From positions 62,001 to 126,000 of the forward strand of contig JANQMJ010000012.1 in NCBI GenBank assembly GCA_028280115.1: a stretch of 64,000 nt of DNA, given 5' to 3'. The notes under the pieces are model-generated. The model was not told the DNA's origin and searched no databases. It saw only the letters and a list, made by a program, of their open reading frames with translations. Positions 8,182 through 16,185 of this stretch are shown here, one piece after another. This stretch comes from Parvularculaceae bacterium (GTDB taxonomy: Bacteria; Pseudomonadota; Alphaproteobacteria; Caulobacterales; Parvularculaceae). The translations under genes were made by a program, and so were the position numbers. Numbering within the stretch: position 1 is the first letter of the stretch; each line of letters begins with the position of its first letter.

Positions 8182-8624
8182 CGGTCTTGCTTCCCGCCCA
8201 GGTGAAGCTGCCCGGCGGCGTCGAACAAAAACGCCGCGGAAAGCCCGAACAGCAAGAAACCATTCGCAGCGGTGGCCCCGGCGAGCAGCCGCCATTCGTC
8301 CGGCGCGAGAACGTCGCCGAAACCGAGCGTCGTGTAGCTTGCCGCCGAAAAATAAAGCGCCGTCTCAAAACTGTCGAACAGATCATAATGCAGATAGGTC
8401 CACGCCCACATGGCGATTTCAATCAAATGGGCGGCCATCAGCCACAAAACCAGGATCACCAGAACGGCGCTGTCGCGCACGAAGCGGAAGGCGCCCCAGA
8501 CGCGCCTGTTGACCGTGCGGAAGATCGCCGCCGCCGCGGCCACGAAAACACCGTGTACGAATGTCGTCGCGGCGATCAATACGCCGGAAATCGTCAATTG
8601 CAGATAAAGCTGGCTGTGATCCAT
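8178..8624 (-). CDS. Two-pore-helix K+ channel-like membrane protein
   Basis: A 148-residue protein with an ion-channel (Ion_trans_2-like) layout: a first hydrophobic helix near residues 8-30, a second near 48-70, a pore helix with a selectivity-filter-like TTLGFGD at about residues 97-103, and a last helix near 115-138. The canonical K+ filter is T-x-G-Y-G-D; Phe replaces Tyr, as in some natural channels. There is no attached RCK or CNMP domain. The start ATG follows a GGGGAG site. The stop TAG is provided by the palindromic repeat at its 3' end. It faces the MFS gene convergently. Ion selectivity is inferred from the filter only. Confidence 0.75.
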   Translation of the reverse strand: MDHSQLYLQLTISGVLIAATTFVHGVFVAAAAAIFRTVNRRVWGAFRFVRDSAVLVILVLWLMAAHLIEIAMWAWTYLHYDLFDSFETALYFSAASYTTLGFGDVLAPDEWRLLAGATAANGFLLFGLSAAFLFDAAGQLHLGGKQDR

Positions 8625-8685
8625 GACCCCGCTCCCCGTCGACGGTTGAAATATTGTGCCGCCGCCGGCGCGCGATCAAGTCCGG

Positions 8686-9060
8686 TCAGTCGTTGTTTCG
8701 GCCATTTTTTAGGGACTGCAAAATCAGCTTGAGCCGGCCGTTGGCGCGTTTGACCGCCTCGTCGATCCCGGCCAGGATTTCCGCCATTTCCGCGCGTTCT
8801 TCCGCATCGGCGTTGAGGATCGATCTTGCTTTTTTGATTTCCGCCTCAAGCGCGCTCAATTTGGCTGACGCAGCAGCATCGCTTTCCAGCGCAGCGCCGG
8901 GAACACGCTCTTCAGGCTCGCTGCCCAGATCCCCGCCAGGCGCGTCAGGCTTGGGGTCGGTCATGCGCCTTGCCGCCCAAGCGGCAAGCAACCCAAGCAG
9001 AAAGGCGATGACGGCAACCGCCCACTGGCTTCCCCCTTGCGTTAACCAATCTTGGCCCAT
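8686..9060 (-). CDS. Membrane-anchored coiled-coil protein, unknown function
   Basis: A 124-residue protein with one membrane helix at about 13-31 (AVAVIAFLLGLLAAWAA), a Pro/Asp/Glu-rich linker (about 32-58) and a C-terminal helical region (about 60-118) with heptad-like leucine, isoleucine and alanine spacing that suggests a coiled coil. No enzyme motif is present. It could be a small envelope-associated scaffold; no function is claimed. It follows infC on the same strand after a 150-base spacer, and the channel gene follows it after 61 bases. Confidence 0.6.
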   Translation of the reverse strand: MGQDWLTQGGSQWAVAVIAFLLGLLAAWAARRMTDPKPDAPGGDLGSEPEERVPGAALESDAAASAKLSALEAEIKKARSILNADAEERAEMAEILAGIDEAVKRANGRLKLILQSLKNGRNND

Positions 9061-9211
9061 GTCTCATACCGCCCTGCGCCGCGCCGGCACAGCGGCGACC
9101 GCGCTGCGCGCGGGCCTGCCGCTTATGCTTAAGGTCAAAGCAAAGGACGCGCCAGCGCCCGGCAGCGCCGGGATTAAATGATAAATTATTAAGCGTTCGA
9201 AACGGGTGCGG

Positions 9212-9751
<540 letters not shown>

Positions 9752-9844
9752 GGACTTCTCTCCTTGGGTTGCTGAAGATTAATTCCTGCCTGGAATATCG
9801 TGAAAAACCATTAAGGCCTTAACGAAACCAGGCGGAAGCGGCGA

Positions 9845-9872
9845 TATATAGGCTAATCGGGTCACGGATCAA
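9845..9872 (-). promoter_or_regulatory. Possible sigma70-type promoter of infC
   Basis: On the minus strand TTGATC (9867-9872) and TATATA (9845-9850) are separated by 16 bases, about 95 bases before the infC ATA start. The -35 overlaps the stop codon of the upstream glycosyltransferase gene. The 5' leader also contains the perfect palindrome TTAAGGCCTTAA. The call rests on hexamer match and position only. Confidence 0.35.
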
Positions 9873-10849
9873 CGGGCGCTGGCCGATTGCGGCGGACCGC
9901 CGGCGACGTCGATCAGCCCCATATTCGACAGCGTGCGCCAGACAAAGGCGGGATCCACCGCGCCGAGACCGCTTTGCGAGGTCAGGGTGACGACATGGCG
10001 TCCCGGCGGCGCGGCGACGATTGACTTCGGATTGGCGACCAGCACGCCCTCGCAGCCGATGCTGACAGCGAGATGGATTTCCTCCGCGCCGTCGCTGACG
10101 AAAAAGGCGGCCTCCTGCGCGAGCGCGGCCAGTTGGAGATGATCGGTCTTGCCGGTGAGATCCACAAGCTGCGGGGATTCCTCGGCGACGCGATCGCCGA
10201 AATCATGCAGCTCTTTCGGACCGGCGAGCACCGGCATGAATCCAGCCTGGGTCATGATTTTCGAAAGGCCGGCATAGCCTGACGGCGTCCAGCGCTGTTC
10301 CGCATGCCGGCCCGGCATAAGCAGGCCGAACGCGCCGGATATGCCGTACCAGGACGGCTTCATGTTCGCCGAATCCTTGCGCGCATCCAGCGCCCAGCGG
10401 AAATCGGGCAGCCGGTTCGGGCGCTCTACGCCGGCGCTGTCGAGCATGGCGTCCGTATCCGGCAGGGCGAGTGTAGCCGCGCCCTTGCGCGTCTTCTTCG
10501 GGGCCGACGGCGCCGAATGCCATTTCGGACCGAACATGCCCATCGCGCCGCGCAGCTTCTTGCCGGCGTCGTCATTGGCAAGATCGTAAACCCGCTCGAA
10601 CTTGGCGGCGCGCAGCTGTTTGACGAATTCCTTGCGCGCTTGGGGATCGCGAAAATTCGGCATCGCGGCGACCTGATCGAAATAGGACGCGGCGCGCGCC
10701 AGGCGCTGCAGCGTCGGGATAGTCAAAAGACTGATCTGGGCGTCGGGATGGCGTTTGCGGATGGCGTCGAAAGCCGGCTCCGCGGCCACGAAGCCCGTCA
10801 GACCGTCCGTCTTGATGACCAGAATATTCGCATTCTTACGACCGAACAT
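9869..10849 (-). CDS. Glycosyltransferase family 9 (heptosyltransferase-like)
   Basis: A 326-residue GT-B protein resembling the ADP-heptose:LPS heptosyltransferase family. The N-terminal ILVIKTDGLTGFVAAEPAF (about 9-27) matches the acceptor-domain opening, where family members read (R)(L/H)GDxxxxxP. The second domain contains MPGRHAEQRWTPSGYAGL (about 185-202), matching the family's W-P-x-x-x-(F/Y) element, and FFVSDGAEEIHLAVSIG (about 258-274), matching the donor-site SDSGxxHLA element but with Ala-Glu-Glu in place of Ser-Gly. Divergent motifs make the sugar uncertain. It probably acts on a lipopolysaccharide core or another envelope glycan at the inner membrane. A short reading frame ends 9 bases before its start. 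Confidence 0.75.
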   Translation of the reverse strand: MFGRKNANILVIKTDGLTGFVAAEPAFDAIRKRHPDAQISLLTIPTLQRLARAASYFDQVAAMPNFRDPQARKEFVKQLRAAKFERVYDLANDDAGKKLRGAMGMFGPKWHSAPSAPKKTRKGAATLALPDTDAMLDSAGVERPNRLPDFRWALDARKDSANMKPSWYGISGAFGLLMPGRHAEQRWTPSGYAGLSKIMTQAGFMPVLAGPKELHDFGDRVAEESPQLVDLTGKTDHLQLAALAQEAAFFVSDGAEEIHLAVSIGCEGVLVANPKSIVAAPPGRHVVTLTSQSGLGAVDPAFVWRTLSNMGLIDVAGGPPQSASAR

Positions 10850-10858
10850 CGATCCGCC

Positions 10859-11005
10859 CTACGCCCACTCGACACGATAAGCGCGCAGGACCGCCGCCGA
10901 CAGCGCAGACGGCGTAACGATAAGATCGGCCCGGCTGCAAACCGCCGAACCGCCGGCGTAATCGCCGACTCCATAGACCATGTGGCCCACCCCACGCTTG
11001 TCCAT
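10859..11005 (-). CDS. Possible 48-residue small protein upstream of the GT9 gene
   Basis: A minus-strand frame from ATG 11003-11005 to TAG 10859-10861 encodes MDKRGVGHMVYGVGDY followed by AGGSAVCSRADLIVTP and ends RAYRVEWA. A TTG four codons upstream is an alternative start. The composition looks protein-like (mixed hydrophobic and charged, one Cys), and the stop lies 9 bases before the start of the glycosyltransferase gene, which would allow coupling. The ribosome site is weak (GAAAGACG). It could equally be the remnant of a longer gene. No function recognised. Confidence 0.35.
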   Translation of the reverse strand: MDKRGVGHMVYGVGDYAGGSAVCSRADLIVTPSALSAAVLRAYRVEWA

Positions 11006-11218
11006 GCGTTCGCGCAACGTCTTTCGTAATCATGCCGACCCTGCGCGGCCCGGTGCGAGACTAGCGTCAAACCCCGCCCATGGCCAGAGCGTATGCGCCT
11101 TTGGGGCGATCTGGTTAACCATGTCGACGGCATACGCCGCCTGTGGATAATTTGCCCGGCGCATTGATTGGCGCCCAAGCGATTCCTATGCTGGCCGGCG
11201 CCGATCCCACGCCCATGA
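11006..11218. other. Intergenic spacer without recognised gene
   Basis: About 210 bases between the possible small minus-strand gene and the plus-strand hydrolase. I see no conserved protein frame, tRNA or strong hairpin. It must hold the divergent promoters for these two units, but no hexamer pair stands out. Confidence 0.5.
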
Positions 11219-11974
11219 ATGCCGCCCGCCATGCACCCTTCCCCCGCCTCTTTCATCGACGGACCCCACGGCCGCCTCGCCTATCGCCGGCGCACCGGGG
11301 CGGGACCGGGCGTTGTCTGGTTCGGCGGGTTCGTCTCGGACATGCTCGGGACCAAGGCGGGCTTTCTCGACGACTGGGCAGAGCGGCGCGGCCGGGCCTA
11401 TTTGCGGTTCGATTATTCCGGCCATGGGGAATCCGACGGCCGGTTCGAGGACGGCTGCATCGGCGACTGGGCCGCGGACGCTCTCGCGGCTTTTGACGGG
11501 CTGACCGAGGGCCCGCAAATCCTGGTGGGCTCGTCCATGGGCGCCTGGACGGCAAGCCTTGTGGCGCTTGCCCGGCCGGAACGGGTCGCCGTGGCGGTCT
11601 TTATCGCCCCGGCGCCTGACTTTACCGAAAAACTCATGTGGCCTTCGTTTTCGGAAGAGCAGCGCAATACCCTGATGCGCGACGGCCGGCTCGAACTGCC
11701 GTCCGACTATGGCGACGAGCCCGACATTATTACCCGCAAGCTGATCGAAGACGGCCGCAACCATCTCGTCATGACCGGCGCCGTGGCGATGCGCGCGCCG
11801 GTGCGCATCCTCCAGGGCATGCAGGACGACGTCGTGCCCTACGCCCACGCGCTCGCCTTCGCCGATCAGATCGAAAGCCAGGATGTGGACATCGTCCTGA
11901 GCAAGACCGGCGATCATCGCCTGTCGAGCCCGGCCGATCTCGAACGGCTGGCGGCGACGCTGGATGCGCTATGA
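11219..11974 (+). CDS. Alpha/beta hydrolase
   Basis: A 251-residue serine hydrolase of unknown substrate. The fold signatures are in order: the oxyanion-side VVWFGGFVSDM (about 31-41), the strand and turn LRFDYSGHGESDG (about 60-72), the nucleophile elbow GSSMG (about 102-106), the acid QDDVV (about 201-205) and the base GDHRLSS (about 232-238). The layout is close to small thioesterase or ABHD10-like depalmitoylases, but that is a loose resemblance. The first ATG is at 11219; a second at 11231 is equally possible, and neither has a good ribosome site. Its end overlaps the end of the convergent Fic-like gene by six bases. Confidence 0.85.
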   Translation: MPPAMHPSPASFIDGPHGRLAYRRRTGAGPGVVWFGGFVSDMLGTKAGFLDDWAERRGRAYLRFDYSGHGESDGRFEDGCIGDWAADALAAFDGLTEGPQILVGSSMGAWTASLVALARPERVAVAVFIAPAPDFTEKLMWPSFSEEQRNTLMRDGRLELPSDYGDEPDIITRKLIEDGRNHLVMTGAVAMRAPVRILQGMQDDVVPYAHALAFADQIESQDVDIVLSKTGDHRLSSPADLERLAATLDAL

Positions 11975-12583
11975 TCCTTTGAGAGAACGGGCAGAATCGA
12001 CAAACGCCAAAATCGGATCGAATTCGCCTTTATCAGCGGCCCGCAACGCGGCGATATATTCATCGCGTCGGGCATTGCTTCTCAACAGATCATGTCCCGC
12101 CGCCCAATCGATCGGCGGACGGTCAAAATACGCCCGCAAATACTCATCCGCCATCATCCGGCCATGGCGCCCGTTGCCGTTTGGGAAACAGTGAATCTGC
12201 ACCAGACGATGATGAAATCGCGCCGCAGCCTCGAGCGGTGAATATGTTCCGTTCTCCGCCCAATAGCACGCATCGTCCAGCAGCATGCGAAGCCGCTCGC
12301 CGATCTGCGTCGGATCGACGCCGATGGTTTTTTCCGTTTGCCGGAATGTCCCGGCCCAGCGCCACACATCGCCGAAAAGCCTGCGATGGAGCTCACGCAC
12401 AAACGCTTCGCTGAGCACATCCCTTTTGCGGCGACGTTTCAACCAGATGAGACCGCTTGCCACATTGGCCTGTTCAAGCGCATCCAGTTCGCCGCGCGTG
12501 GCGACATGCTTGAACTTAAGCCCTACCGTTTCATCGGGATCAAGCGGTGTGGCGCCGTCGGGCTCATCATCGGCGCCATTCAT
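11969..12583 (-). CDS. Fic-domain mobile mystery protein B
   Basis: A 204-residue Fic protein of the mobile mystery protein B type. Fic enzymes usually transfer AMP from ATP onto hydroxyls of target proteins. The loop here is HCFPNGNGRHGR (residues 131-142): the catalytic His131 and Arg139/Arg142 are kept, but Asn occupies the position where active Fic enzymes usually have Asp or Glu for Mg2+. The start at 12583 was chosen because its ATG overlaps the stop of the partner gene (ATGA) behind a GGGAAAAAG sequence. The pair behaves like a toxin-antitoxin module in layout (HTH protein first, Fic second). The name reflects frequent occurrence on mobile DNA. Targets are unknown. Confidence 0.85.
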   Translation of the reverse strand: MNGADDEPDGATPLDPDETVGLKFKHVATRGELDALEQANVASGLIWLKRRRKRDVLSEAFVRELHRRLFGDVWRWAGTFRQTEKTIGVDPTQIGERLRMLLDDACYWAENGTYSPLEAAARFHHRLVQIHCFPNGNGRHGRMMADEYLRAYFDRPPIDWAAGHDLLRSNARRDEYIAALRAADKGEFDPILAFVDSARSLKGS

Positions 12584-13050
12584 TCTTTTTCCCAAAAATC
12601 AGACGGCGGATCGCGCAAAAGATCGCGCGCGAGATCTTTTATTTCATCTTCCAGCGCATCTTTACTGAGCACCTGTTGCTCCAGCGCCATATGCGTGCTG
12701 GCGCGCATCACAATCGCCTGCGCTTTTTTCCAGGCCTGTTTTTTCAGCGCATCATCGATCCCGCCCTCCGCCGGGATGACGGCGTAGACAAACCGGCACC
12801 CCATCGCCTCGGCCATGGTTTTCATCGTGCGCAGCGTAGCGCGCTCATTTTGTTCGGATCGTTCAATCGACGAGATGTTGGCGCGCGTACTGCCGACCAT
12901 GCGGCCAAGCTGCGCGGCGGAAATGCCGAGCGCCTTTCGCGCGCTGGCGATCCAGCCCTCGCGCGGTTGCTTAAGGTCCTGCATGGTCGCGACAGCGGCC
13001 CTGTCGATCATGGCCTGATATTGCTTTCGCGCTGTCGTTTTCGCATTCAT
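12580..13050 (-). CDS. HTH-domain mobile mystery protein A
   Basis: A 156-residue DNA-binding protein. A helix-turn-helix of the Xre/Cro type spans about residues 34-75, with ISAAQLGRMVGSTRANISSIER as its core (quoted in part here: LGRMVGSTRANISSIE). The C-terminal part (about 85-156) is helical and probably contacts the partner. Such proteins occur almost always next to the Fic-like partner B, and by layout this one is the likely autorepressor and antitoxin. The upstream region is strikingly AT-rich for this genome. The ATG at 13050 has only a weak ribosome site. Function is inferred from context. Confidence 0.82.
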   Translation of the reverse strand: MNAKTTARKQYQAMIDRAAVATMQDLKQPREGWIASARKALGISAAQLGRMVGSTRANISSIERSEQNERATLRTMKTMAEAMGCRFVYAVIPAEGGIDDALKKQAWKKAQAIVMRASTHMALEQQVLSKDALEDEIKDLARDLLRDPPSDFWEKE

Positions 13051-13089
13051 TGTATACTTGTAGCTTTTCTTTCTGCATAAATCGTAAAT

Positions 13090-13120
13090 TTATAACTATA
13101 CAATTATAGAAATATGTCAA
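13090..13120 (-). promoter_or_regulatory. AT-rich promoter/operator region of the mobile mystery pair
   Basis: On the minus strand TTGACA (13115-13120) is followed by a run of TATA-like sequence, and a near-palindrome CTATACAATTATAG (plus-strand 13096-13109) lies within it. It is a plausible autoregulatory operator for the HTH protein. The exact -10 cannot be fixed because several TATA-like hexamers overlap. Confidence 0.4.
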
Positions 13121-13245
13121 GTTTTGAATTTACATTTTTGCTACCAGCCATCTGAAGTATGAAGCGGCGTCGGAGCAGTACATCACGGTTCATCGCACCA
13201 TGGGCTCGGTTCGCCGCATCGGGGCGACAATCCCCCAAACGATCC

Positions 13246-13287
13246 TTGCTACAACTGTCGCAATAGGCTAGTATCGCGACAATTGTA
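13246..13287 (+). promoter_or_regulatory. blaI promoter with paired BlaI-type operators
   Basis: TTGCTA (13246-13251) and TAGTAT (13269-13274) form a sigma70-like promoter with a 17-base spacer. It is bracketed by two inverted 12-base arms: TACAACTGTCGC (13250-13261) and GCGACAATTGTA (13276-13287). They match at 11 of 12 positions as inverted copies. Each contains an ACA-NN-TGT core, the second being the perfect palindrome ACAATTGT, in keeping with TACA/TGTA-type BlaI/MecI operators. The left arm overlaps the -35 and the right sits just after the -10, an arrangement expected for autorepression. Confidence 0.7.
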
Positions 13288-13322
13288 ACGGGCGTCCCTG
13301 CGCCTGGGGCGGCGAGCAAGGC

Positions 13323-13709
13323 ATGAGCGAAAAACCCTCCGACAATCCGACCAAGCCTGAACTGGCGATCCTAAAACTCTTGTGGCGCGGCAAGGTGATG
13401 AACGCGCGGCAAATCCATACCCAAATCGCCGACGACTTCGACTGGTCCTATTCGACCGTGCGCACCGTGCTCGAGCGCATGACCGAAAAAGGCCTAGTCT
13501 CGAAGACGCCTCGCGACGGGGTCAATATCTATGAAGCCCAGATCGGCAAGGTCGCCCTGCTTGGCCGCATGATCGCGGATTTTTCAAAACGCGTGCTGGA
13601 ACTCGACGGCGCGCCCGCGGCGGCGTTTTTCGCCGACTCTAAACTTTTGTCGGAAGACGAGCTTGATGAGCTCGAAGCCATTTTGCGCAAAGAGGAGAAG
13701 GAAAGATGA
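13323..13709 (+). CDS. blaI: BlaI/MecI/CopY-family repressor
   Basis: A 128-residue winged-helix repressor. The DNA-binding domain (about 8-80) includes ELAILKLLWRGKVMNARQIH and SYSTVRTVLERMTEKGLV, the family's recognition-helix region. The C-terminal dimerisation part (about 85-128) is acidic and helical. In the family, signalling through an M56 membrane protease cleaves or inactivates the repressor. Here the next gene is such a protease and overlaps by four bases (ATGA), the classical blaI-blaR1 arrangement. Operator-like arms flank the promoter upstream, so autorepression is likely. The start ATG follows GAGCAAGG. Confidence 0.9.
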   Translation: MSEKPSDNPTKPELAILKLLWRGKVMNARQIHTQIADDFDWSYSTVRTVLERMTEKGLVSKTPRDGVNIYEAQIGKVALLGRMIADFSKRVLELDGAPAAAFFADSKLLSEDELDELEAILRKEEKER

Positions 13710-16057
13710 GCGCGATCGTCGAACCCTTCTTTATATGCCTTCTGACCTCGATGATCTGGGCGCCGATCGTCTTTTTGATTGCCGGACAGCTTCAACAGAA
13801 AGAACCGCCCGCCTTCGCCGACAAGATCTGGCCCGCCGCGCTGTTGATCGCCGCCCTGCCCGCGCTCATGGCGCCGGTCGCGGCCGCCTTCGGCCTGTCG
13901 TTGCGCGCGCAAGGCGCGCCGGAACCGCCCATGGCGGTCCTTCCCGCCGCCGACGTTGCGCCGGTGATTGCGCAAGCGCCGGCGCCCGCAGCGGCGGTCC
14001 CGGCGATGGACATCGCCGCGCTCCTGGAAGCGAGCGCGGCGCTTTATGTTTACGGCTTTTTGCTGTTCCTGGTGCTCGGCGCCGTGCGGCTGGCGGGTTT
14101 TTCCTATCGCGTGCGCTATGCCGTCGATCTCGACGAACCGCGGCTCAGAGCCGGGCTTGACGCCTGGCGCCGCCGCATGGGGCTGCGGCAAGCGCCGCGC
14201 TATGCCTTTTCCGATGCGGTTTCGAGCGTGTGCGTGCACGGATTTTTCCGGCCGGTCATATTAATGCCCATGTATCTGCTCGACCGGGTCTCGATTGACG
14301 ACGCGGTGTTGATGGGCGCGCATGAGATGGCGCATATCAAGCGCGGCGACACCTGGCTGTTCGCGTTCACGCGGATTGTCAAAGCGATCTTCTGGTTCAA
14401 CCCGTTTATTCACCGCATCAGCGCCCGCGCCCATCTCGCCGCCGAACAGGCTGCGGATGCGCTGGTCATTGCCCGCGGCGTCAATCGCCGGCACTACGCC
14501 AAATGCTTCGTCGAGGGCCTGCGTTTTTCCGCCGGCCTGCGGCCGAACGAGCAAGCGCTGGTTCCTTCTTTCACGCCGTTCGACAAGCGCTCGCGACGCG
14601 AACGTTTGGACGCGATCCTGTCGGGCGCCGGCGGCGCGGCTATGATCAGCCTCAAGGGCAAGATCGGTCTTGCGCTGAGCGTTGTCGCGGCCAGCGGGCT
14701 CGCCTTCGCCCAGGCCGCCTTCGCCGTCGCGCCGAAACCGCCCGAAGAAGCGCTGCCGGCGATCCCGGTCGAGGGCAAGATCACCTTCGGCTTTGGCGCG
14801 GAAGATGTGAAGCTCGGCGCCTACCGGCGCACCCATCAAGGCGTTGACATCAAGGCGGCGCGCGGAACGCCGGTGCGCGCGGCCGGCGACGGCAAAGTGA
14901 TCGATGCGACGCGACGCTATAAGGGCTCAAAGGCCTGGGGCAATGTCGTCGTCATCGATCACGGCCACGGCCTCATCACCCGTTACGCCCATCTCGACAG
15001 CTACGCCGTCAAAAAGGGCGACATCGTCAAGGCCGGCGATACGATCGGCGCGGTCGGTTCGAGCGGCGTCGTCAGCGGACCGCATCTGCATTTCGAAGTC
15101 ATCCGCGACGGCGTTCATATCGACCCGACGCCGCTGGTCGCCGCCAAGCCCATGCCCGCGCCCAAGCCGCTGCCAGAGATCAAGTCGGCCCGCGCCGCCA
15201 TCGTCGCGCCCAAGATCGCAATCGCGCCGACGCCAGCCGCGTCCGTCGAACCGTCGGTCGGCGAGCGCCTGGCGGAAAAACTCAAAAACCGTTTCAATCA
15301 TCTCGACGACCAGTTCGCCGATCTGACCGCCGATCTCGACGGCCTGACCGTCAGGATCGACAACGAATTCAACGGGTTTGAAGGCTTCACGGTCGCGCTT
15401 GACGATATGGATGTGCAAACGTTCATTGAGGCGCAAGAACTCGCCTTGAACGCGTTGGATCAGGTGCGCGACATTGAGTATCTGTCCGAAGAAGACCAAG
15501 AAAAAATCCGCGAGGCCAAACGCGCGGCGCTGGAAAAAGCGCGCGAGGCCGAACGTCGCGCCGAACGCGTTGAACGCCGCGCCGAGGAAACCGTCGAGCG
15601 GGCCGAGCGTTATCGCGAGCTCACCGAGGAGGAAATCGAACGCATCGAAGACGAGGTCGAGCGCGCTCGGGAATGGGCGGAGGAAGAAGCCGAGCGCGCC
15701 ATGGAACGCGCTGAAGAATTGGCCGAACGCGCCCGCGAGCGCGCCGAAGAGGAAGCCGAACGCCAAAGAGAACACGCCGAACGACAGCGCGAACGCGCCG
15801 AACGCGAACGCGAGCGCGCCATCGAACGCGCTGAACGAGACAGGGAGCGCGCCGAGGCCGCGCGTGAAGACTATGCGCACCGCTATAGCTATGCCTACGA
15901 TGACGAAGACCACGGCGCGGCGGAAGAACATCTTGAAGCGCATGCAGAGGCCTTGCGCAAAGCCAAGGCGCAAATCGAACGGGAAATCGCCGAAATCGAG
16001 CGCCAGCGCGCCGAGCTGAAGCGCAAAGAAAAAGATAAAGACAAATCCGGAAAGTAA
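13706..16057 (+). CDS. M56/M23 metallopeptidase fusion (BlaR1-like) with coiled-coil tail
   Basis: A 783-residue envelope protein with three parts. Residues 1-340 form a BlaR1-like M56 peptidase: membrane helices near 5-27, 42-65 and 110-130, and the zinc motif HEMAH at 206-210. After a membrane segment near 320-340 comes an M23/LytM endopeptidase domain (about 355-475) with all zinc ligands visible: His377 and Asp381 (HQGVD), and His460 and His462 (HLHFE). From about 520 to 783 the chain is an Arg/Glu-rich coiled coil with repeated ERA-like units and a basic Lys end. In BlaR1 the C-terminal domain is a penicillin sensor; here a peptidoglycan-hydrolase fold takes its place. It probably senses or cuts cell wall and relieves BlaI. 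M23/M56 fusions exist elsewhere, so the architecture is rare but not unique. Confidence 0.85.
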   Translation: MSAIVEPFFICLLTSMIWAPIVFLIAGQLQQKEPPAFADKIWPAALLIAALPALMAPVAAAFGLSLRAQGAPEPPMAVLPAADVAPVIAQAPAPAAAVPAMDIAALLEASAALYVYGFLLFLVLGAVRLAGFSYRVRYAVDLDEPRLRAGLDAWRRRMGLRQAPRYAFSDAVSSVCVHGFFRPVILMPMYLLDRVSIDDAVLMGAHEMAHIKRGDTWLFAFTRIVKAIFWFNPFIHRISARAHLAAEQAADALVIARGVNRRHYAKCFVEGLRFSAGLRPNEQALVPSFTPFDKRSRRERLDAILSGAGGAAMISLKGKIGLALSVVAASGLAFAQAAFAVAPKPPEEALPAIPVEGKITFGFGAEDVKLGAYRRTHQGVDIKAARGTPVRAAGDGKVIDATRRYKGSKAWGNVVVIDHGHGLITRYAHLDSYAVKKGDIVKAGDTIGAVGSSGVVSGPHLHFEVIRDGVHIDPTPLVAAKPMPAPKPLPEIKSARAAIVAPKIAIAPTPAASVEPSVGERLAEKLKNRFNHLDDQFADLTADLDGLTVRIDNEFNGFEGFTVALDDMDVQTFIEAQELALNALDQVRDIEYLSEEDQEKIREAKRAALEKAREAERRAERVERRAEETVERAERYRELTEEEIERIEDEVERAREWAEEEAERAMERAEELAERARERAEEEAERQREHAERQRERAERERERAIERAERDRERAEAAREDYAHRYSYAYDDEDHGAAEEHLEAHAEALRKAKAQIEREIAEIERQRAELKRKEKDKDKSGK
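15535..15860 (+). repeat. Imperfect GAACGCGCC-type codon repeats within the coiled-coil tail
   Basis: Within the metallopeptidase gene, units encoding Glu-Arg-Ala and Glu-Arg-Glu recur with small variation (GAACGCGCC, GAGCGCGCC). The low-complexity DNA also yields misleading open frames on other strands. It is the coding source of the charged coiled coil rather than a separate element. Confidence 0.5.
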
Positions 16058-16185
16058 ACCGTTCCATGCCCCGGATCGGTTCGCCGCATTTCAAACCCAA
16101 CTCGTCGATATTCGGATGCGACGCCTGTTGAAAAGGGCGAAGATAATGGTGCGGGAGTGCGCCTAAACGCCGGGAGAGATCTTCC

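Noticed and set aside
8654-9181. Plus-strand frame ending in a 40-residue peptide MSHTALRRAGTAATALRAGL that starts at 9059
   Set aside because: No ribosome site, most of the frame is antisense to the coiled-coil gene, and the composition is what GC-rich antisense DNA gives.
13130-13245. Possible extra small gene upstream of blaI
   Set aside because: No frame with start, ribosome site and protein-like composition; the segment is best read as leader and promoter DNA.
14927-15973. 348-codon minus-strand frame opposite the M23 and coiled-coil region
   Set aside because: Phe/Ala/Gly-rich product of the ERA repeat read backwards; no ribosome site or family.
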